From: CADCVT01 sp036389485
Lineage (GTDB): Bacteria; Actinomycetota; Thermoleophilia; Solirubrobacterales; Solirubrobacteraceae
DNA: 64,000 nucleotides
Reading direction: 5' to 3'
Assembly (NCBI GenBank): GCA_036389485.1
Contig: DASVPR010000050.1
Coordinates: forward strand, 235,366-299,365
A program made the translations under genes and the position numbers. Positions 60,047 through 64,000 of the stretch are shown here, piece by piece (position 1 is the first letter of the stretch; each line of letters opens with the position of its first letter). The notes under the pieces were generated by a model. The model was not told the DNA's origin, did no database searches, and saw only the letters and a list, made by a program, of their open reading frames with translations.

Positions 60047-61132
60047 CGCCACGCCCTCGATCAGGCCCGGGTTCGCGGTGAGGCGGACCTCGCCGGGCTC
60101 GAGGTCCGCGGCGCGCATGAGGTCGTGCAGCTCCTTGACCGACCGCTGGCGGCCGCCGTCGGTCTGGGTGAGCATGTGGACGTCGACGAACGAGGCCACG
60201 GGCTCGACGACGTTCGGCTCCTGCAGCGTCTCGACGAGGACGAGCTTGGATCCGCTCGGCATCGCCTCCCGCACGGTCTTCAGGATCTGCAGGCAGCGCT
60301 CGTCGTCCCAGTCGTGGAGGACGTCCTTCATCACGTAGACGTCGGCGGTCGCCGTGACGCTCTCGAAGAAGTTGCCCTCGCACAGCTCGACGCGGTCGCG
60401 GACCCCCTCGGCGGCCAGGTGCGCCTCGGCCTCCTTCAGGACGCCGGGGCCGTCGACCAGGATGCCCTTCAGCTGCGGGCGCTTCTTCAGCACGCCGGTG
60501 AGCAGCGTGCCGATGCCGCCGGCGACGTCGCACACGGTGCCGGTCTCCGGCCACGGGTAGCCGGCGACGATCGCCGGCCGGTCGATCTCGGTGATCCGGC
60601 GCATCCCGGCCGCGAACTGCTGCTCCTCGCGCGGGTGCTTCTCGAAGTACGACCACACCGACTCGCCGTGGGTGGCGGGGAACGCGGGCTCGCCCGTGCG
60701 GACCGAGTCGGTGACGTTCTGCCACGCCTCCTGGGTCGAGCGCTCCGTCAGGTACAGGATCCACGGGCGCATCGAGTGCGGGTGGTCCTTCTTCAGCACC
60801 GCGCCCGTACGCGTGAGCGCGAAGCGGCCGCGCTTGTCGAGCCTGAGCAGGCCGTGGAGCGCGGCGTAGCGCATGACGCGGTGCAGCGCGTCGGCGTCGA
60901 GGCCCTTCTCGCGTGCGATGTCCTCTGCCGTGCGCTTCCTCTTGTTGTCGAGGGCCTCCGGGATCTCCAGCTCGGCGAGCGCGCGCATCGTGAACGCGGG
61001 CGCGAAGCCGATCGAGCGCTGGAGGGTCGCGAGCTCCGCGGGCAGGAGCCGGTCGCCGATGCGTTCGAGGGAGACCCGGGCGGCGAGGACGGCGCGGGCG
61101 GCGAGGCGTGGCGGCGCAGGACGGTCGGACAT
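60041..61132 (-). CDS. SAM-dependent O-methyltransferase (COMT-like)
   Basis: A 363-aa methyltransferase of the plant-COMT/polyketide O-methyltransferase type. An N-terminal winged-helix dimerisation domain (FTMRALAELEIPEALDNKRK) is followed by the SAM site TVCDVAGGIGTLLTGVLKKR, then DVYVMKDVLHDWDDERCLQI with the catalytic His. Such enzymes methylate small phenols or secondary metabolites. It is downstream of the rRNA methylase gene by 12 bases, so perhaps cotranscribed. Confidence 0.9.
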   Translation of the reverse strand: MSDRPAPPRLAARAVLAARVSLERIGDRLLPAELATLQRSIGFAPAFTMRALAELEIPEALDNKRKRTAEDIAREKGLDADALHRVMRYAALHGLLRLDKRGRFALTRTGAVLKKDHPHSMRPWILYLTERSTQEAWQNVTDSVRTGEPAFPATHGESVWSYFEKHPREEQQFAAGMRRITEIDRPAIVAGYPWPETGTVCDVAGGIGTLLTGVLKKRPQLKGILVDGPGVLKEAEAHLAAEGVRDRVELCEGNFFESVTATADVYVMKDVLHDWDDERCLQILKTVREAMPSGSKLVLVETLQEPNVVEPVASFVDVHMLTQTDGGRQRSVKELHDLMRAADLEPGEVRLTANPGLIEGVAS

Positions 61133-61143
61133 GGTGCGGAACC

Positions 61144-61827
61144 CTAAGCGCGGCGCGCCAGCTCGTATGTGAGGATCGCCGCCGCCGCCGCGACGTTCAG
61201 CGACTCGAAGCCGGGCGCCGGGATCGTGACCGCGAGCTCGCACGCGGCTCGCTCCTCCGCGGTCAGCCCGCCGCGCTCGCTGCCGAGGACGACGCTCGCG
61301 TCCGCCGGCAAGTCGCGCGGTGCGACGCCGCCGCGAGGCACGGCGGCGGCGAGGAGGCCGCCTTCGAGCCGCGCCCCCTCCGCGACGAGCCCGCGCCGGA
61401 ACGTCGCGCCCTTCGCCGCGCGCAGCGCCTTCCGCGACCACGGGTCCGCGCAGCCTGGCGTCAACGCGACCCGCGGCAACCCGAACGCCGCGGCCGTCCG
61501 GATGATCGAGCCGACGTTCCCCGCGTCGCGGACGCGCGCGAGGACGAGGCTGCGCGGCGGCAGCGGGCCGTCCGGCGCGGGCGGCTTCCGGCACACCGCG
61601 ATCACGTCGGGCGGCTGGCCCGCGAACGCGAGCGCGCGCCGCGCGTCCTGCGCCATCTCCTCGGCGCGCAGCGACCACGCGACCTCGATCCCCTCGTCGA
61701 CGGCCGCGCGGAGCAGCTCCGCGTCGTCGATCGCGAAGGCGTGCTCGTCGGCGGTGCGCAGGAGACGCACCGCCTCCACCACTCGCGGGTCGCGTGCGGA
61801 AGTGATCACGGCGGCATACTCCAGCAC
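61144..61827 (-). CDS. TrmH/SpoU-family RNA 2'-O-methyltransferase
   Basis: A 227-aa RNA ribose methyltransferase. The SPOUT knot motifs are VLARVRDAGNVGSIIRTAAA, ASVVLGSERGGLTAEE and the final PAPGFESLNVAAAAAILTYE. GTG 61827 is taken; GTG 61809 is a shorter alternative. It is divergent from a P450 with one base between the starts. Target is an rRNA or tRNA. Confidence 0.88.
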   Translation of the reverse strand: MLEYAAVITSARDPRVVEAVRLLRTADEHAFAIDDAELLRAAVDEGIEVAWSLRAEEMAQDARRALAFAGQPPDVIAVCRKPPAPDGPLPPRSLVLARVRDAGNVGSIIRTAAAFGLPRVALTPGCADPWSRKALRAAKGATFRRGLVAEGARLEGGLLAAAVPRGGVAPRDLPADASVVLGSERGGLTAEERAACELAVTIPAPGFESLNVAAAAAILTYELARRA

Positions 61828-61828
61828 C

Positions 61829-63037
61829 GTGGCCCTCGTGACCGAGCTCGAGCTGCCGGAGCTCGACTACCTCGACCCGGACCTGCGCGGGCCGCGCTAC
61901 CACGAGGAGGTCGCGCGGCTGCGCGAGCGCGGGTGGCTGGCGCGCAGCCCGCTCGCGTTCGTCGTGCTCGAACGCGAGGCCGCGAGCTTCTTCCTGCGCA
62001 CGAAGAGCGCGACGTTCCCCGGCAAGCAGATCGCGGAGATGTTCGGGATCGCGCCCGGCCCGCTGCGCGAGGAGATCGACCGCAACATCCTCCACATCGA
62101 CGGCGCCGACCACCGGCGCCTGCGCAACCTCGTCAACCCCGCGTTCACGCCGCGCGCGGCCGACAAGTGGCGCCCGGTCATGCGCGGGTTCCTGGAGGAG
62201 CTGTACGCGGCGCTGCCAGGCGACGGCGCGTGCGACTTCGTCGACGCGTTCGCGAAGCCCTACCCGGCGCTGACGATCGCCACGGTCATGGGCGCGCCGC
62301 GCGAGGACGCCCCGCGCCTGGCGGAGTGGTCCAACTGGATCCAGCGCCAATTCGACGGCCCGACGCTGCTCGCCGAGCGGGACCGGGTCGAGCGCGCGTG
62401 CGCGGAGTTCTACGAGTGGGCCGGGGCGCTGCTTCAACGGCGGCGCGCGTCGCCGAGCGACGACCTCGTCTCGACCCTGATCGCCGAGGAGCAGGACGGC
62501 GACCGCCTCAGCGACGTCGAGCTCGTGAACCTCGTGCTCAACGTGCTCGTCGGCGGCGTCGACACGACGCAGTCCCAGCTCGCCCACGCGGTGCGGCTCT
62601 TCGCCGCGCACCCTGAGCAGTGGGACCTCGTCCGCGAGGAGCCCGGCGAGTACGTCCCCCGCGCGGTCGAGGAGGCGCTGCGCTACGAGCCGATCACGCC
62701 GTTCACGGCGCGCATCATGGTCGAGGACGTCGAGTACGGCGGGGTCACGTTCCCGGAGGGGACGATCGTCCTCGTCGCGACCGTCACCGCCAACCGCGAC
62801 GGCGTCGACGACGCGGACGCGTTCGACGTCACCCGCGAGCCGACGAAGCCGCTCACGTTCGGCGCCGGCATCCACTACTGCCTCGGCGCGAACCTCGCGA
62901 AGGCCGAGCTGCAGGAGGCGCTGCACTTCCTCGCGCCGCGCGTCGCCCGCTTCGAGCTCGCCGGCGAGCCCGAGTTCGACACGGTCCAGGGCGTCTACGG
63001 GCTGGTGTCCGTCCCGATCCGGATGGTCCCCGCCTAG
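61829..63037 (+). CDS. Cytochrome P450
   Basis: A 402-aa soluble monooxygenase. The I helix has LVGGVDTTQSQLAHAV, the K helix ExxR is in EEALRYEPITPFTARI, and the haem-binding loop is LTFGAGIHYCLGANLAKAEL. Start GTG 61829 gives the usual length. The substrate is unknown; it may work with the O-methyltransferase across the divergent gene. Confidence 0.93.
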   Translation: MALVTELELPELDYLDPDLRGPRYHEEVARLRERGWLARSPLAFVVLEREAASFFLRTKSATFPGKQIAEMFGIAPGPLREEIDRNILHIDGADHRRLRNLVNPAFTPRAADKWRPVMRGFLEELYAALPGDGACDFVDAFAKPYPALTIATVMGAPREDAPRLAEWSNWIQRQFDGPTLLAERDRVERACAEFYEWAGALLQRRRASPSDDLVSTLIAEEQDGDRLSDVELVNLVLNVLVGGVDTTQSQLAHAVRLFAAHPEQWDLVREEPGEYVPRAVEEALRYEPITPFTARIMVEDVEYGGVTFPEGTIVLVATVTANRDGVDDADAFDVTREPTKPLTFGAGIHYCLGANLAKAELQEALHFLAPRVARFELAGEPEFDTVQGVYGLVSVPIRMVPA

Positions 63038-63039
63038 CC

Positions 63040-63225
63040 GTGCATCGGTACTGGCGCCTGCCGCGCGAGGTCGTCCTCTTCCTCCTGCTCGCCGAGGTGC
63101 TCGCGTCGTACGAGGGACGCGGGCGCCCGCCGCGCACCGTCCCGCGGCCGCGAGCGGGCGCCCCGCCGCGTCGTCCGGCCGGCATCGGGCGCTCATCGCT
63201 CAGCGGTCACCGCCCGCGCGGCTGA
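63040..63225 (+). CDS. Possible small protein after P450
   Basis: A 61-aa frame from GTG 63040, two bases after the P450 stop. The first 25 residues form a helix (WRLPREVVLFLLLAEVLASY), the rest is Arg/Pro/Gly-rich. This may be real or a high-GC chance frame. Confidence 0.3.
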   Translation: MHRYWRLPREVVLFLLLAEVLASYEGRGRPPRTVPRPRAGAPPRRPAGIGRSSLSGHRPRG

Positions 63226-63286
63226 ACGCTCGAACCGGCCCCACTCCCAGTCTCCCCGCCTTTCCCTCCACAGGAAGGCGGTCCGC

Positions 63287-64000
63287 ATGCAGCTTCGTCA
63301 AGCCCGAGAGCGGTACGCGCGGTGGCTGCGCGTCACCAAGGATCTCTCTCCGCACACGCTGCGCGCCTACGACGGCGACATCGCGGCGTTCGAACGCCAC
63401 GTCGGACCGCGCGCGCCGGTGCGAGCGATCGACTCGGAGTGCGTCGTCGGGTTCATGGAGGCGCAGCGCGCGGCAGGCCTGTCAGCGACGTCGGTCCGCC
63501 GGCGGGCGGCCGCGCTTCGCGGTTTCTGCCGCTGGCTCGTTGAGTGCCGGCTGCTGCCGCGGGATCCGTGGGCGGGCGGGACCGTCTTGGCAGCCCGGTC
63601 GCGCGCGCTGCCACGTGTGGTGCCGGGCAGCGACCTCGACCGGCTCGTGACGTACCTGCGCGGCGCCGCGGGCGGCGACACCGTCGACGTCCTCGCCCGT
63701 CCGGACGAGGCGACGACGTTCCTCGCCGTCGCGCTCATGCTCGCGACGGGTGTGCGCGTGCACGAGGTCGTCGGCATCCGGTGCCACGACGTCGACCTGG
63801 CCGGGGGCGGCGTGCGCATCATCGGAAAGGGCCGCCGAGAGCGGCACGTCTTCCTCACGAACGAGTGGATCAAGGACCTGACGCGCGCGTACCTCGAGGC
63901 GCGAACCAAGCTCGGGATGACGCACGCCCAGTTGCTCTTCAACGCACGCCGCTGTCCGCTCACGACAGCTGCAATGCGCGCGCGGCTCGTAAAGGCCGCG
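63287..64000 (+). CDS. Tyrosine recombinase/integrase, partial
   Basis: The first 238 aa of a XerC/D-type site-specific recombinase; the gene runs off the window. The SAM-like N-terminal domain includes YARWLRVTKDLSPHTLRAYD, and the catalytic domain has the first active-site Arg in ATGVRVHEVVGIRCHDVDL and the Lys-bearing hairpin RIIGKGRRERHVFL. The C-terminal His-x-x-Arg and Tyr are outside. ATG 63287 follows an aggaaggcgg ribosome site. It may be chromosomal or belong to a mobile element; no att site is visible. Confidence 0.85.
   Translation, partial: MQLRQARERYARWLRVTKDLSPHTLRAYDGDIAAFERHVGPRAPVRAIDSECVVGFMEAQRAAGLSATSVRRRAAALRGFCRWLVECRLLPRDPWAGGTVLAARSRALPRVVPGSDLDRLVTYLRGAAGGDTVDVLARPDEATTFLAVALMLATGVRVHEVVGIRCHDVDLAGGGVRIIGKGRRERHVFLTNEWIKDLTRAYLEARTKLGMTHAQLLFNARRCPLTTAAMRARLVKAA

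Overview
The window is very GC-rich, almost fully coding actinobacterial DNA. Gene content (LodA-like quinoprotein oxidase, SpaB-type lanthipeptide synthetase, PQQ-like propellers, iniA-like dynamin/Hsp70 genes, GTG-rich starts, a c-di-GMP-I riboswitch) best fits a soil Thermoleophilia such as the Solirubrobacter/Conexibacter group. That placement is inference from gene families, not from a marker gene. No tRNA, rRNA, CRISPR array or complete insertion sequence was seen.

Layout. 0-4.4 kb: a redox operon with a GMC flavin dehydrogenase, a ferritin-like protein, a sorbitol-dehydrogenase-type small subunit and an IolE-like sugar isomerase/dehydratase. 4.5-13.2 kb: a six-gene operon with two dynamin-like GTPases, a GrpE-like factor, an Hsp70 whose substrate-binding part is replaced by a beta-helix, a C39-like cysteine protease with a Pro/Glu repeat linker, and an unknown protein. 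13.2-16.4 kb: a two-component system divergent from a VanY-like peptidase, then DUF899. 16.5-23.8 kb: a gene remnant, a damaged hydrolase, two orphan lanthipeptide-type precursors, and an operon of ferritin-like protein, LodA-like CTQ oxidase, LodB-like flavoprotein and a kinase-like protein. 23.8-28.1 kb: a secreted PQQ-like propeller/cupredoxin fusion and unknown genes.

28.1-36.2 kb (minus strand) is a class I lanthipeptide cluster: five tandem precursors, LanC, full-length LanB, a short HlyD-like adaptor and a C39-peptidase ABC transporter. The precursors share a leader ending VAGG, the site a C39 peptidase cuts, so dehydration, cyclisation, export and leader removal are all encoded. The two precursors near 17.5 kb carry the same leader and could use the same enzymes, or be substrates of the adjacent oxidase operon.

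36.3-48.8 kb is ordinary: lipase, secreted proteins, aldo/keto reductase, M19-like hydrolase, enoyl-CoA hydratase with a divergent TetR and its likely operator, VOC protein, desaturase with a divergent PucR regulator, and a membrane propeller protein. 49.0-53.7 kb: a c-di-GMP-I riboswitch precedes a secreted subtilisin-like protease with an ASWT-repeat tail, followed 4 bp later by a membrane GGDEF/HD-GYP protein, so the leader may sense the molecule the operon makes or degrades. 53.7-64 kb: rhomboid, SnoaL-like, PhoD, small unknowns, ArfB, a frameshifted propeller gene, O-methyltransferase, TrmH, P450, and a tyrosine recombinase cut by the window end.

Three genes (LanC, LodB-like, second ferritin-like) have conserved N-termini lying upstream of any ATG/GTG/TTG in frame, suggesting CTG starts, small indels, or real truncation.
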